DNA from: Cladopsammia gracilis
Taxonomy: Eukaryota; Cnidaria; Anthozoa; Scleractinia; Dendrophylliidae
Assembly: GCA_022457155.1 (NCBI GenBank)
Contig: JAJGOT010000420.1
Span: 124,001 to 188,000 of the forward strand
DNA length: 64,000 bases
Direction: 5' to 3'
A model generated the notes under the pieces. It searched no databases. It was not told the origin of the DNA and saw only the letters and a list, made by a program, of their open reading frames with translations. This document shows, in pieces, positions 1-11,990 of this stretch; positions within the stretch are counted from its first letter, which is position 1; every line of letters starts with the position of its first letter. Both the position numbers and the translations under genes were made by a program.

Positions 1-1088
1 GTTTGAACAACCTTTTCAGATGCCAGAAAACAAAAGTAAAATCTGCAAAGGACCGCGAACGATGATGCTGCTAACGCAGTACGTAGGATCTGCGCGCGAG
101 AGACCCAACCAGCCAAAAAAATGAATGAACAAACATACAATAAACTGCAGGGCTGATCTGACTATGTAAAAAATGTAGACTTTGCGAGACACCATCACGA
201 CAGAAACCGATAAAGTAGGATCGCAACCGTGGACAGCTGTTTCGTTGTTATTGCAACTCTTCAGCACGGCGTAGCAAACTAAATAACGCCAGCAAGAACG
301 TGCCAGCGCAAATAGATTACACAATGACCCGTTCACCATATCAGGTCACGTGACAAAATATTCCACGATGGATTCTTGGGGTATTTTGGCAACCGTGTCC
401 AGGCTTTCTACGCCCAGTCCGCCATTTTGAAAGCGGAAAAGGCCCTGGGAACTAGGTTGCGCAAAGAAGAAAGAACTGAGCCCACGGTTTTCGGTATAAA
501 GATGTTGCTGAGCAACATGATATACACTTGTGACGTCATACACGAGTAACGTTCTGACTACTCGCCAGCACTCGAGCAATTTTCGGATTGGATGATAAGG
601 CTGGATCGGATTTTATTTTATATATATTTTTTCAATGCCTTTGTTGCTGTCCCCATTTACTAGGCCAATTTTGATCAGCTAGAAGTTTACTTTATCGATC
701 GATTGATTAATTGATTGTGCTCGGACGAACATTATCGAAAGCGGAAAATAATTTTATACGAGTTTTAAGAAAAGGGGCGTGTAGCAAAAGACAGGCCACC
801 CTGAACTTGTTTCAGGTGGCCAATTTTCTTGTTCAATGTTTTCCTGTAATATTCAGTGCAAAACAACGGCTTAATTGCTTTCTACCAGTGCTACCTGAAT
901 TTTCAATACAAAACCTTAATAAACCACCAAAATTATTAGCTGGATAAAGGGCAAAAATTCAGGTTAAAAGCAAATAATTGTGAATAGTACCAGTTTAGTG
1001 TTTGAAGATTTGTATGAAAATTAACGACTAAAGACTTTGTCCAACAGTTTAAATGGTTTTTGATTTAGACAAAGCAAAACATGAATGG
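1..1088. other. 5' flank without a recognised gene
   Basis: I recognise no gene here. Two short minus-strand ORFs (16-339 and 346-579) show no domain or splice pattern I can name. Bases about 340-395 resemble 44140-44200: both contain a stretch reading GTCAC-TGACAAAATA-TCCACGAT followed by GTATTTTGGCA. This stretch is therefore probably interspersed repeat. A small hairpin at 793-820 pairs GGCCACC with GGTGGCC. Confidence 0.5.
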
Positions 1089-1243
1089 CAGGGCCGTAGC
1101 CAGTATGAGGTAAACCGAGGCCCCACATTCATGATCCCAGTGTTTTGTTTAAACGTAGTCATCATAAAGACCCTAAATAGCTAGGCGGGGAATTTAACCA
1201 CAAATATGGCCTCAGTCCTTATTCTTTTCTGGCTACGGCCCTG
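1089..1243. mobile_element. Short MITE with CAGGGCCGTAGCCAG ends
   Basis: The ends are exact inverted repeats of 15 bp, CAGGGCCGTAGCCAG at 1089-1103 and CTGGCTACGGCCCTG at 1229-1243. The element is directly flanked by the 5-bp repeat AATGG (1084-1088 and 1244-1248), which looks like a target-site duplication. It is 155 bp and has no coding capacity, so it is non-autonomous. CAGGG-type ends recall hAT elements, but those usually make 8-bp duplications, so the superfamily is left open. Confidence 0.75.
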
Positions 1244-1248
1244 AATGG

Positions 1249-2190
1249 CGATTGTGTCTGTGCGAGAGAGACCATGACAATTCGTTGTAGGAATTATTAC
1301 GGTTATTTCATCCATAGAATATTCATTGAACAAGTCTCTTGTCAGCCGATACGCTGTGGTAGGTTTTATTTGTTTTCCTGTTATCGTGTGCTTAGCTTTC
1401 CATAACGTAATTTACTTTTCCTCTTTGGTGAGCTAAAAGCAAATCACTATTTATTGACAATACTGCAGCGACCGCTTGGAAAATCCCCGCAAATACGAGA
1501 CAAACCATTTAGCAATTAATTAACCCTCGTCTTGCAATTTTAGAGTTTAAACTCGACTTTCTGAGTTAAATTTCCCAATTTTGACAGTAAAATCTAAAAC
1601 AAAATTGTAAAATCTTTTGAGTAGCACTTTCCTGTTTTTTGGTTTTTATTTTTCAGTATTAAAAGGTATAAAATTACAGATTTTTATTGAATTTTTACCT
1701 TGGAGGTTTAAGAGATATCAGCGCTAAACTTCTAGAATTTTAAAATGAGTCAATTCGATTTACTTTTTATTTATTTTTTTTGTGGAGAAATATTTAGGAT
1801 GATTTTGTTATCGTTCTGAAAGTCATTCGCGCGTGTTATGGCCTTGTTACGATTAAATAGCATAAAAGTTTGCTCTTAATGACCTCTAATGGGGTTTCAA
1901 CAAGCCTGTCACTTATAAAAGACAGCTGTGGAAGGAAGGAAATGGCGCAAAATATTCAAATTTAACTGCGTTTGAAAGTGTTAAGCGGCTAAAGTCTAGC
2001 AGAAAAAAATTGACTTTTAAAAAATAAAACAAAATGGCGTATGCTTGGTTCACAAATGTTTACCCTTGTTCATGAGCTGACCGCTCCAATGATCCATGAC
2101 CTCAATTGCGCACTCTGATTGGCTGAAATTGACAATAGCAAGCAATCGATTTTTAATGAGTCACTGGCCCATGAAGTAATGGTGATTCCT
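1249..2190. other. Intergenic DNA upstream of the otopetrin gene
   Basis: AT-rich sequence with no recognisable gene or repeat. An inverted CCAAT motif (GATTGG, 2117-2122) lies about 70 bp upstream of the TATA-like box and may belong to the otopetrin promoter. Confidence 0.4.
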
Positions 2191-2197
2191 TATAAAT
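2191..2197 (+). promoter_or_regulatory. TATA-like box for the otopetrin gene
   Basis: TATAAAT lies 95 bp before the start codon at 2286. Transcription would then begin near 2220 and leave a leader of about 60 bases. This is inferred from position and motif only. Confidence 0.4.
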
Positions 2198-2277
2198 GAG
2201 CTCATGAGCTGGCCAATAAGAAAGCAATGTTTCTAAAAAGACTTACAGAGTTCACCACACTGTTTTGCTTTAGAACC

Positions 2278-2289
2278 ATGACGTCATGA
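2278..2289 (+). promoter_or_regulatory. Minimal upstream ORF overlapping the otopetrin start, with a CRE-like palindrome
   Basis: The sequence ACCATGACGTCATGAGC contains ATG ACG TCA TGA, a three-residue ORF whose ATGA overlaps the main ATG at 2286. The upstream ATG has A at -3, a better context than the main ATG, which has G at -3. The same bases contain TGACGTCA, the consensus CREB/ATF site. Translation of the channel could use termination-reinitiation or leaky scanning; this is inference. Confidence 0.45.
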
Positions 2290-4136
2290 GCGAAGAAACA
2301 AGCGATCGCTCGCTTCCTTTCTCTCCTGCTCAACAACCTTTAAAAACACTAAACATCATGCGTTGCGAGAAAGAAACCTACCCACTGTACGAAAAAAAAG
2401 TTGTTGGAAATGTTCAAGCGAAGGAAGAACCGAACAAGGAAGAAAAAAGGAAGTTTACACGGGTGATTATCACGGCGCTCATGTATGTACTCGAACCAAT
2501 TTTACCAGATGATGGTGTGAAGGGGGATGGGAAAATTGCCAGTTTACTGTACTTGATTTGTTTAACAACAGCAGGGGTGGTGTTTAATCTATCGAAATGG
2601 CTTCAGGACGATTCTAAAGCAGACTCTGGGGTTACAACCGACCACATCGATGGATTTCTCATCACTTGTATTTGCCCTGCTCTCTTGTGGATTTGTTATA
2701 TCTTTTGTAAACAAAGTGATCGTAAGACTGTGGACTTTATCACACCCTCTCCTCACTCACATCGCCCTCTAATGGCTGGAGCTTATGTCTTCGGCGCGGG
2801 AAGCTGTGTTATGGACTTACTTCATATTACATTTTACATCGAATGTTCATCAAACTTATCAAGTCTTTTTTTCTCCATTTTTAAGGCTGTTTTCATTTTT
2901 GCGCAAATTCTATTTTTACGCAAGTTTGCGACGGCCACCCTTCATAAATCACCAAGCATTCGACTTGTACTTTTCCACATACTTGGCACAAATGTTTGTT
3001 TGTGGTTTCGCGCGCTTTTTAGCCATTCAAAAAGCATCTTCAGTACGCATAAAACACTTGAAGATTTAAGCACGCGCGAGGAGAACGCATGCTTTGCAAA
3101 TCACTACTCCATGAAGAAGATTTGGGAAGCGTCAGAACCATATTTATACCCGTTCACTATGGAATATTCGTTGATAGCGGGTGGCATTCTGTATACCATG
3201 TGGAGTGAAATGCGGGATCTTGATCCCGACCCGCAGGACATTTACATCTATGACGAGTTGTCGGATTTTAACACGACTTCGGATAATTTAAGCGAAAGAT
3301 TGGAGAAGTTTGAACACGATCATGGTTATGGGACTTGTGAAGCTGCCACGCCGTCTAGAGATTCAGTTTCAAGCGGACGATTTTCCAGCCGTTTTTCATT
3401 AAATCGAGCCATGTCTAACTCGTCGATTTGTCAATCTTGCGTCGAAAATCAAGACACGCGGCGCATGCATGCGATTCCCAGTTCGGATCCAGGCCTTTTA
3501 ATAGGTCTGTTATTCTCCATAGTTTTGCTACTCGCAGTGGGATTATTATGGGTTGATCGGGACTCCATAAACGCGCTTAAATTTTATTACCTTTATCAAA
3601 TAATCCTGCTTGTGTTTATGTGTGTCGCATGTTGGATTGTGCTGAGATGCTTGATGAATCAAAAGTTCACTTGGTATCCGTTTGGTGCAGATGATACTTT
3701 GTTAATCGTGTCATTCACTGGAATGTTTCTCTACGCTGGCTTATGTCTCACTGCTGCCATTGCCGAGATCAAGACCCACCATTATGCGTCAGACTACTCT
3801 CTCGCTAAATCAACACTTATCCTTTTTCAAGCTATGCTCCAGGCCACTGCTCTCATCAAAGCTCTTCGCTTCAGACCGCTAAAGGAACTGGGCGCAAACA
3901 TCGTCAGACAAGGAACGCTGTTTCTGCTGACCACCAATGTGGCACTGTGGGCTCAGGATTCGTTCTTCGAAATGCGGAATTTCTCGACCACGCCAATTCA
4001 GACGGTGTTTTATGGTGAGACGTCATGGCGGGCGATAACTACCTTAGCTTATCCACTGTGTATTTTCTTTCGGTTTCATTCAGCAGCTTGTTTGTTTGAG
4101 GTTTGGTCTTGCTTTAGGGTTAATAATTTAAGCTAA
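2286..4136 (+). CDS. Otopetrin-like proton channel, single exon
   Basis: The 616-residue product is a polytopic membrane protein recognisable as an otopetrin, the family of proton-selective channels that carry protons across the plasma membrane. About 12 hydrophobic segments can be seen, near residues 84-104, 119-141, 160-185, 190-212, 225-247, 285-309, 402-425, 433-457, 470-495, and three more by about residue 605. A long hydrophilic loop (about 310-400, rich in Ser, Asp and Glu) separates the two six-helix halves, as is usual in the family. Family-like stretches are GAYVFGAGSCVMDLLH in helix 3 and TTNVALWAQDSFFE in helix 11. The N-terminus (about 80 residues) is charged and cytoplasmic in type. 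The ORF has no intron, stop or frameshift. An AATAAA lies at 4223-4228. Otopetrins act in acid sensing and, in some calcifying animals, in proton export; the role here is unknown. Confidence 0.88.
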   Translation: MSEETSDRSLPFSPAQQPLKTLNIMRCEKETYPLYEKKVVGNVQAKEEPNKEEKRKFTRVIITALMYVLEPILPDDGVKGDGKIASLLYLICLTTAGVVFNLSKWLQDDSKADSGVTTDHIDGFLITCICPALLWICYIFCKQSDRKTVDFITPSPHSHRPLMAGAYVFGAGSCVMDLLHITFYIECSSNLSSLFFSIFKAVFIFAQILFLRKFATATLHKSPSIRLVLFHILGTNVCLWFRALFSHSKSIFSTHKTLEDLSTREENACFANHYSMKKIWEASEPYLYPFTMEYSLIAGGILYTMWSEMRDLDPDPQDIYIYDELSDFNTTSDNLSERLEKFEHDHGYGTCEAATPSRDSVSSGRFSSRFSLNRAMSNSSICQSCVENQDTRRMHAIPSSDPGLLIGLLFSIVLLLAVGLLWVDRDSINALKFYYLYQIILLVFMCVACWIVLRCLMNQKFTWYPFGADDTLLIVSFTGMFLYAGLCLTAAIAEIKTHHYASDYSLAKSTLILFQAMLQATALIKALRFRPLKELGANIVRQGTLFLLTTNVALWAQDSFFEMRNFSTTPIQTVFYGETSWRAITTLAYPLCIFFRFHSAACLFEVWSCFRVNNLS

Positions 4137-4250
4137 GATTACTAGAGCAGTTTTCTTTGAGCTGTCATTTAAGGCAATCAAAAATCGAAGTAAAACCACG
4201 TGACTGATGGCAAACGCGGGAAAATAAACCGGTGACAAACGTGAAAAAGT

Positions 4251-4820
4251 GGTATTCTTGGCTTTCACTTACGTCATATCAAAATTCAGAAGCATTAAAA
4301 AATAGATTTCGAATCCAAAATGTTTATGGAATTGTAAAGAGTTCAAAAATACACATCTTGGCCAAATTTTGAAGCGCAAAAGCATTTCGTTCAAGAGTTA
4401 TAAGCGAACGAGTATAAGATATTTTTAGTAAGAAATGTATGGAGCGGCCATCTTTGTGCCCCTGAGAGGGGCACAAAGATGGCGGCCAAAAATTCAAAGT
4501 CTTAATTACACCAAAAATCACATCCAAAAATATTGTATTTGCTATAAGCTCAATTAAATTGGCTTATAAGCACTTATAATGCAAACAATAACTTTCAGCT
4601 GATTCAATTTTGTTTATTTTCGCGGCTTATCTGAAATAGCGTGACGCATTGCGTGACACATCTAAAACCTTTGTAAATCGGAAGCAAAACATCGTTAAAA
4701 CCTGAAACTTTTTGTGAAAGATTATAACACTTGTATCCACATACCATGTTAGAAACAGCTTTGTAGGACGTTTTCTTTAGATTTTTAAATTTTTATGACG
4801 TCATGTGAAAGCCAAGAATA
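4251..4820. mobile_element. MITE with TTCTTGGCTTTCAC ends and TA duplication
   Basis: The ends carry matching inverted repeats, TTCTTGGCTTTCACTTACGT on the left and the complement of TTCTTGGCTTTCACATGACG on the right, each flanked by TA. This fits a non-autonomous Tc1/mariner-type element. A perfect internal hairpin lies at 4447-4483 (GCCATCTTTGTGCCCC paired with GGGGCACAAAGATGGC). There is no transposase ORF. Confidence 0.7.
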
Positions 4821-5876
4821 GATATTTAAACCTGGTGAGCTTAATAGAAGGTATCCTCGCTGCGATAGATTATTACACATTGCACGGTTTTTACGGTCTA
4901 ATCATGAAGCGTTGCAAAGCAGAGGCAAAGAAAAATATACCAGTTATTGGAAAATTGCTCTAGTAATCTTATAACGAAATCTTACTTTCTTCCATCGCAG
5001 GCAAACATTTCAAAGATAGACAAGACTTTCAATACCGCGCCACAACGCAATTGCCTTATATCAGTTCATAACAAAAGTGTTTACAGTTATTCTTGTTTGG
5101 TTGAAAGTCTTGTCTGTCCTTGTATTTGTCAGCGAAGAAGGAATCAAATGCTTTTTACAGTACAGTCTTTTAAAGTGGGCTTTTTAGAGTACAGTCTTTT
5201 AAAGTGACGACAATATTTTTACAAATAACTAGACCTTGTTAAAATAACTTAAAGCTATTTCGCGCCTTTATTTTGAAGTATTTATCACTGGTGTCAGAAA
5301 CCAATTTTCTTGAATTATATAAATTTAGTCATTCGCAAGGTCATTTTATCCCCTTTCTTAAAAATTGGAATGTAGATACGCTGTGAAATTGGCGATTTTA
5401 TAGAAAAAGGTTTCGGTAAATGTTACTTAATGATAATCATTTGTAAAATATTGTACGGTATTTTTAATGTTTATTTATACTAAACTCATCAAAACTGAGT
5501 TAATAATTCATATTTTGAGACTTATTTTCAGCTAACTGAACGACCATAGGTTAAAGTAAACATCGTATTTATTGTGCGATAAGGTAAGATATTTTATTAT
5601 TGTTATTTTCCAAATTGTCTTGGTGACAAAGCGATTAATCCGGCCGTAAATGGCAGTGCAGTATTCTCGGACGAGATGAAAACTTGGTAAAAAAATTCAG
5701 AGTTCTTGTTACCAATGCCTCTCGGTCACTATATTTTATCTATGAGTTATCATATTGACATTTCAATTCTCATTTTTTAAAAAAACAAAACAACAATCAA
5801 ACAAAAGTTCGGGAAATAGTAATAGCATCAGTAATAACTATGACAGATTAGCAAAACAAATATGTAAGTAATTACG
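4821..5876. other. Intergenic, no gene seen
   Basis: AT-rich DNA between the MITE and the satellite. The 86-codon ORF at 4947-5207 is unremarkable and I do not support it as a gene. Confidence 0.4.
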
Positions 5877-7528
5877 GACTGACTGACTGACTGACAGAAA
5901 GAAACATGACAGACAGACAGGTAGATAGTTCCAAAATATTAACAAAAGCACTCATGAGCGAACGAAGATGGAATGACACTAAAGACATAATATAGACCAA
6001 CAGCGAATCAACAAAATGACTGATAATACACCTGCTTGTAACCAAATTTTTACTGATAAAGAAACCTAGATTGCAACTGACTGACTCCCTGATTTGATGA
6101 GCATATTTACTGACTGACTGAAGACGTAAGTGTGTGAGTAAATGACTAACTACTTGGCTGACTGAATGTCTAGCTGACTGAATGGCTCACTGATTGATCG
6201 ACTAGCCGACTAGCTGACTGACTGTCTGACTGACTGATTGACTTTTTGACTAACTTATTGACAATATGACTGAAAGACTAAAAGACTGAAAAACAATAAC
6301 TGACTGAGTGACTCACTGGCCACTAACTGAATGACTGACTGACTGACTGACTGACTGACTGGCTAACTGACTGTCTGACTGACTGACTGACTGAGTTACG
6401 GAATGGATGACTGACTGACTGGTTGACCGACTGACTTACTGAATGGCTGAGTGGCTGACCAACTGACTGACTGGCTGACTGATTGACTGGCCGGCTGACC
6501 GACTGACTGACCAACTCAATGACTGACTGATTGATTGATTGGCTGACTGAATGGCTGACTGACTGACTAACTGGTTGACCGACTAACTGACTTAATGACT
6601 GGCTGACCAATTGACTGATTGGCTGACTAGCTGACTGATTGACTGACTGGCTGACCGACTGACTGACCAACTGACTGACTGACTGATTGATTTATTGACT
6701 GACTGACTGACTGACTAACTGAATAGCTGACTGATTGACCGACTGACTTACTGAATGGCTGACTGGCTGACCAATTGACTGACTGGCTGACTGGCTGACT
6801 GATTGACTGGCTGGCTGACCAACTGAATGACCAGCTGAATGCCTGACTGACTGATTGATTGATTGGCTGACTGAATGGCTGATTGACTGACTAACTGGTT
6901 GACCGACTAACTGACTTACTGACCAATTGACTGATTGGCTGACTAGCTGACTGACTGACTGGCTGACCGACTGAATGACCAACTGAATGATTGACTGACT
7001 GATTCATTGACTGACTGACTGGCTGACTGGCTGACTGACTGACTGACTGACTAACTGAATGGCTGACTGATTGTCTAACGGACTGGCTGACTAGCTGACT
7101 GACTGATTGTCTGTCTGATTGTCTGTCTGACTGACTGTCCGTCTGACTGTCCGTCTGACTGACTGTCTGACTAACTGAGGAATAATGACTTACTAGCTCA
7201 TTGATTAAAGACTCACAGACAGACAGAGGAATAAGATGAATGAAAAAACAAATAACTAGATGATGGATACCTAACTGATTACGGCAGAGTAAATGACTGA
7301 CAGCTGAGAATCTGACAACCTGACTGACTCACTAACGACGTTGAACGAATGACCACCTGACTGATTTACTGAGTGATTATTAAGGAAATTGACAGACGGA
7401 AAGACAAATCGTTCACCTGCCTTACTTGTTGTTTTACTGATTGACAAAAAGATTGGCTGATTGACCGACTAATTGACTGACTGATTGAATAACTGACTAA
7501 TTGACTGACTGACAGACTGACTGACTGA

Positions 7529-8910
7529 TTGACGGATCTACTGACTGAATAAATGGTTGTTGACTTGAACCACTGACTAACCAATTGACGAATCGTTGGA
7601 CTGAATAACGGACTAATCGATCATGACTGCCTTAAGGTTACAGTGTACCTTCGGGGGTGTCTCCAGTATATCAGCTCTAGCGTCTTAAGATTACACTTAA
7701 TATACCTAAACCCAGATATCAAATTAAAGCTTATAGAGCTGGCTATCTAAATATGGAAACCATTTGGTAATAAAATGAATTGTCGAATTTTTTACGACGT
7801 CTAAATTCGAACGTCCGAATCAGCTTTAAAACGCTACAACTCAAAGCGATTATTATATTTTGCTAATTTGATTTGTTCTCGGGTTTCCGGACACGAAGCG
7901 CTAAAAAAACGTGTCGGCGATTTCCCATATTCAATTGCAGTGAAAAGTTACAGAATATTTTCGAAAAGGGGAGAAAAAAAATTGGGATGATCGCACGGAA
8001 ATGGCTCTTGACGAAAACGTTTTCGGAATTAAGAAATTCGCCGACACGTTTTGGTTGATAATATGTTAGCCTAGCTTCTGTCCAAATTTTAGGAAAATCG
8101 AACAAATTCCCTTCGAGTTGTAGCTCTTTAAAGTGTTACCAACAAGCGAAAAATTAACTTTGAGAAAACGGCGCTCAAAAAAACATATCGCTTAATAAAC
8201 AAACTCCGCCCACAAAAGTTATACCGTCATTTCTCCGTCAATTTTCACTATTTTTCGATAATTTTTTTTTTTTGAATGAAAGTTCATTCTGTAAACTTTA
8301 TTTTAACGCCAAAAAAAAAATTATCAATAAATTTTCGATCTGGAGGTACACTGTAACCTTAATGACTTATCTAAATGACTAGCTTACCCTGCCTGTTTAA
8401 CAGACAGCTTGACTAACTGAATAAGAAACTGATTAACAGACAGCCTGATACAGTGGCAGATCTGGGGGAGGGGGTGGGTTCCTGGGTCCCCTACCCCCCA
8501 CCCTGGAGCCGCCATTGTGATCGACGTGAAAACTTTTAGACTGTCTGTTGATGCATCTCTCAAAGTATTTCGATTGACTGATTGACGGATCTACTGACTG
8601 ATTGAAATGGCTGTTGACTTGAACCACTGACTAACCAATTGACGAATCGTTGGACTGAATGACGGACTAATTGATCATGACTGCCTTGCTGACTTATCTA
8701 AATGACTAGCTTACCCTGCCTGTTTAACAAACAGCTTGACTAACTGAATAAGAAACCGACTAACAGACAGCCTGATACAGTGGCGGATCTGGGGGAGGGG
8801 GTGGGTTTCCGGGTCCCCCTAAACCCCCGGCCCCCTTGGATCTGCCATTGTGATCGACGTGAAAACTTTTAGACTGACTAGTGATGCACCTCTCAAGTAT
8901 ATCCACTGGA
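7529..8910. repeat. Local tandem duplication inside the satellite
   Basis: The segment starting GACGGATCTACTGACTGA at 7531 recurs at 8584. The segment starting GACTTATCTAAATGACTAGC at 8364 recurs at 8691. The two offsets, 1053 and 327 bp, differ by exactly the length of the element inserted in the first copy. Both copies also carry a G-rich stretch beginning ACAGTGGC-GATCTGGGGG (8454 and 8778), the typical start of a short hAT-like repeat. Confidence 0.8.
7632..8362. mobile_element. TTAA-flanked inverted-repeat element (piggyBac-type MITE)
   Basis: The left end reads TTAAGGTTACAGTGTACCT (7632-7650) and the right end is its exact complement (8344-8362). This gives a 15-bp terminal inverted repeat flanked by TTAA on both sides. 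The uninserted paralogous site is present at about 8684-8692, where CATGACTGCC runs straight into TTGCTGACTTATC. The element is 731 bp including both TTAA copies and has no transposase. TTAA duplications are typical of piggyBac and a few other superfamilies. Confidence 0.85.
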
Positions 8911-10645
8911 TGACTGTCTGACTACTTAACAAACAACCCGACTGACTGACCGACTGGTTAAGTTGCAAAATGGTAAACCAAGTGATTGATTGACTGACTG
9001 ACTGACTGACTGACTGACTGACTAAATGACAAACAGATGAACCAACTGATGAACAAATTTGCCAAATGGCTGACCAGCTAATTAACTGACTGGCTGATTG
9101 ACTAAGATAAAACAGCTGACTGACAAAACGTACCGAATGGCTTACCAACTATTACTGATTGACGGACTGACTGAATGAATGTTGTACTAACTACCTGACT
9201 GAAATTCAAGGTGAACAAGCCGACTGGCAAATTAATGGCGAAATGGCTGAACAACTAGTTGACCGCTAACTGACTGAAAATAAACCATCTGCGAACAACG
9301 TTGCCAAATGGCTGATTAACTGACTGCCTGACTAAATGACTGACATATACACCAACTGCTGACAAAGTCGTGTGCTAAATAGCTGACCAACCGACTGGCT
9401 GGCTAACGGACTGAAAGATAAACCAAGTACTGACAAAATTGCTAAATCACTCTAAATTGCTGAGCAACTGACTGAAAGATAAACCAGCGGTTGACAAGGT
9501 TGCTAAATGCAGGCTGAACAAATGACTGATTAATTGATTGTAAGATAATTAAAACCAACTACTGACAAAGTTATTTAATGGCTAACCAACTGACTGGCTG
9601 ACTGACCGAAAGATATTACCAACAAAGTTGCTGAATAGCTGAGCAACAAACTGAAAGAAAAACCAATTGTTGACAAACTTGCCAAATTGCTGAACAACTG
9701 ATTGGATGACTAACTGACTGAAAGATAAACGAAATGCTGATAAAGTTGCTAAATGGCTGATCAACTGACTGGCTGACTAACTGACTGAAAGATAAACCAA
9801 CAAAGTTGCTAAATAGCTGACTAACTTACTGAAAGAAAACCAAAACTTGCCAAAATTTGCCAAATTGCTTACTAACTGCAGACTGGCTGATAACAGACTG
9901 AAATATATAAGCCAACTACCGACAAAGTTACTAAATGACTGTGAACTGACTGGCTGACTAACGGACTGAACGATAAAACAACTAGCACTGCAAAGTTGCT
10001 AAACGGCTGACTGACTGACTGAAAAATAAAGTAACTACCGACAAAATGACTTAATGACTGACCAACTGACTGGTTGACTAAAATATAACTAGCCGAAAGA
10101 TAACCAAATACTGACACAGTGCTTAATAAATAGCTGACTAACTGACTGAATGGTGACTAATTGACTGACAGATAACTAAATAATGATCGACAAAGTTACT
10201 AAAAGGATGACCAAGCGACTAAATGACTGACTGGCTGACAGACAGAACGTCAAACCAACGGACTGACAAAGTCACCAAATGGATGATCAGGTGGCATGAC
10301 TGAACTATTAGCCAACTGACTCATAAACACAGCTACCAAATAATGACGAAGTCACTGACTGGCCGACAAACGGACTGAAAATAGCTAATTAGGCGATTAA
10401 CAAAATTACCAAATGGCTGTCTAAATGACGGACTTACAAGCTGACTAATTAAGTATTAAAAAATTCTGTCTAACTTATGGACTGACTTATTACGGACTAA
10501 ACGGCATGACTGGCTACCATACAGACCAACTGAATGGCTGATGGTTTGTGTGACGCACGAAACTAAAATAAGAACGCAATAGTCTAACTGACGGACGGAC
10601 TGTTTATGATTTGACGGACGATCTACTAACTGACTGATAGACGGT

Positions 10646-10770
10646 CTAACGAACGGATATGCCAACTGACTGACAGACGGTCTGACGAACGGCTATGCCA
10701 ACTGACTGACAGACGGTCTGACGAACGGATATGCCAACTGACTGACAGACCGCGGTCTGACGAACGAATG
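10646..10770. repeat. 36-bp tandem repeat within the satellite
   Basis: The unit runs GCCAACTGACTGACAGACGG then TCTGACGAACGG-TAT and occurs three times in a row with almost no change. The third copy has a small CGCGG insertion. Confidence 0.7.
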
Positions 10771-11384
10771 TACCTACTGACTGAATGATGGACGGTCTAA
10801 TGGATGGACGAACCAACTGACTGACTGACTGACTGATGAACAGTCTAACGGACAGACCTACCAAAAGAAAGACTTATGGACGGTCTGACAATTACTGACT
10901 TTGCTCTAGACGAAGCAACAGATCCATTAACTGGCTGACCAAACAAATGTTTGACTGATTAAAATGAATGACACAATCATAAATACTGACTGACAGCAAA
11001 TTATAACAACAAAATACTGATGAAATGAAGCTTAATACAGATGTTACTTCATATTGATTACTTCAATGACTTAATAACATTTTTTTGTGAAAACATACTA
11101 ACTGACAAAGTGACTATCGGACTGAATGACTTGTTGACTGACCAGCCAAGCTCACGAACAGGCTAACTGACTGACTGACTTATTGACTAAAGAAATAACC
11201 AAGTAACAGAATGACTGGCTAGCTGACTGACCATAAAATCATAGAGCGGTTAGTTTCTAAAGAACATTTTGGTCATTCAAGTAGTTGACTGACTGGCTGA
11301 CGGACAAGATGACTGCCTAACAGTTTGTTGACTGAGTAAACTGAAGAGACTACCTTAATGACTGACCAGCTGATAGGTTCATTT

Positions 11385-11990
11385 AGTATTATCAACTGGG
11401 TTGGTAAGGTCAATTGGCCACCGTGCAGAAATTCAAAAGCCGACGTTTCGAGCGCTCGCCCTTCGTCAGAGCGAAGTTTCGCACCACCGTTTCTTTAGAA
11501 ACCAACCCATTTATTCACCAGACAACTAGCTAACAGACAACATACTATGTACGAGTAAGACTCAGTGTACACTTTTTTGACAAAAGAAACTAAGAAAAAG
11601 GAAATGTCATATTAACCATGTTATTATTAAAGTGCTTGACAATGCATCACTCTCCATTCGATCACGAAACTGGCTGTTCATTTGATTTTATTTTTTGAAT
11701 TTATATTTTAACAACAAAAAGAACAAAGCATCTTTTTCTACATACCGCTCATCACATCAGAGGCTGATTTGGATTAAAAGTCATCGGGTGGCCAGATATG
11801 AATGCGTGATTTCAATGATAATTAACGATTGTTTTTGATAACTCACAAAGTTTTGTATTGAGACAAAAGATAAAGATAAAAAGGAACTGACATCTTCAAT
11901 GGAAAAATGGCGATGTTCTACTTGCTTTTTAAGTTTTTAATATTGTGTCTCAACAGTTTACCCGACATACCTTTTCAATGTTAACCTATT
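11385..11990. mobile_element. Non-satellite island with a Penelope-like terminus
   Basis: Between satellite stretches, 11385-11520 on the minus strand reads like the terminal repeat of a Penelope-like retroelement. It has the run GAAGGGCGAGCGCTCGAAAC followed by GTCGGCTTTTGAATTTC. The rest, to about 11990, is AT-rich and not recognised. No reverse transcriptase is attached, so this is a relic. Confidence 0.5.
11442..11469 (-). ncRNA. Hammerhead ribozyme-like core
   Basis: On the minus strand the sequence reads CUGACGA, A, GGGC, GAGC, GCUC, GAAA, CGUC. This matches the hammerhead core CUGANGA, then stem II with a tetraloop (4 bp including one G-U pair), GAAA, and a terminal GUC cleavage triplet. 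Penelope-like elements are known to carry such type I motifs with a very short helix III. Helix I was not worked out, so activity is unproven. Confidence 0.5.

Noticed and set aside
6323..9148. Long minus-strand ORFs of Ser-Val-Ser-Gln repeats
   Set aside because: They follow automatically from the GACT repeat, whose complement has no stop codon in any frame; there is no start context, splice site or domain.
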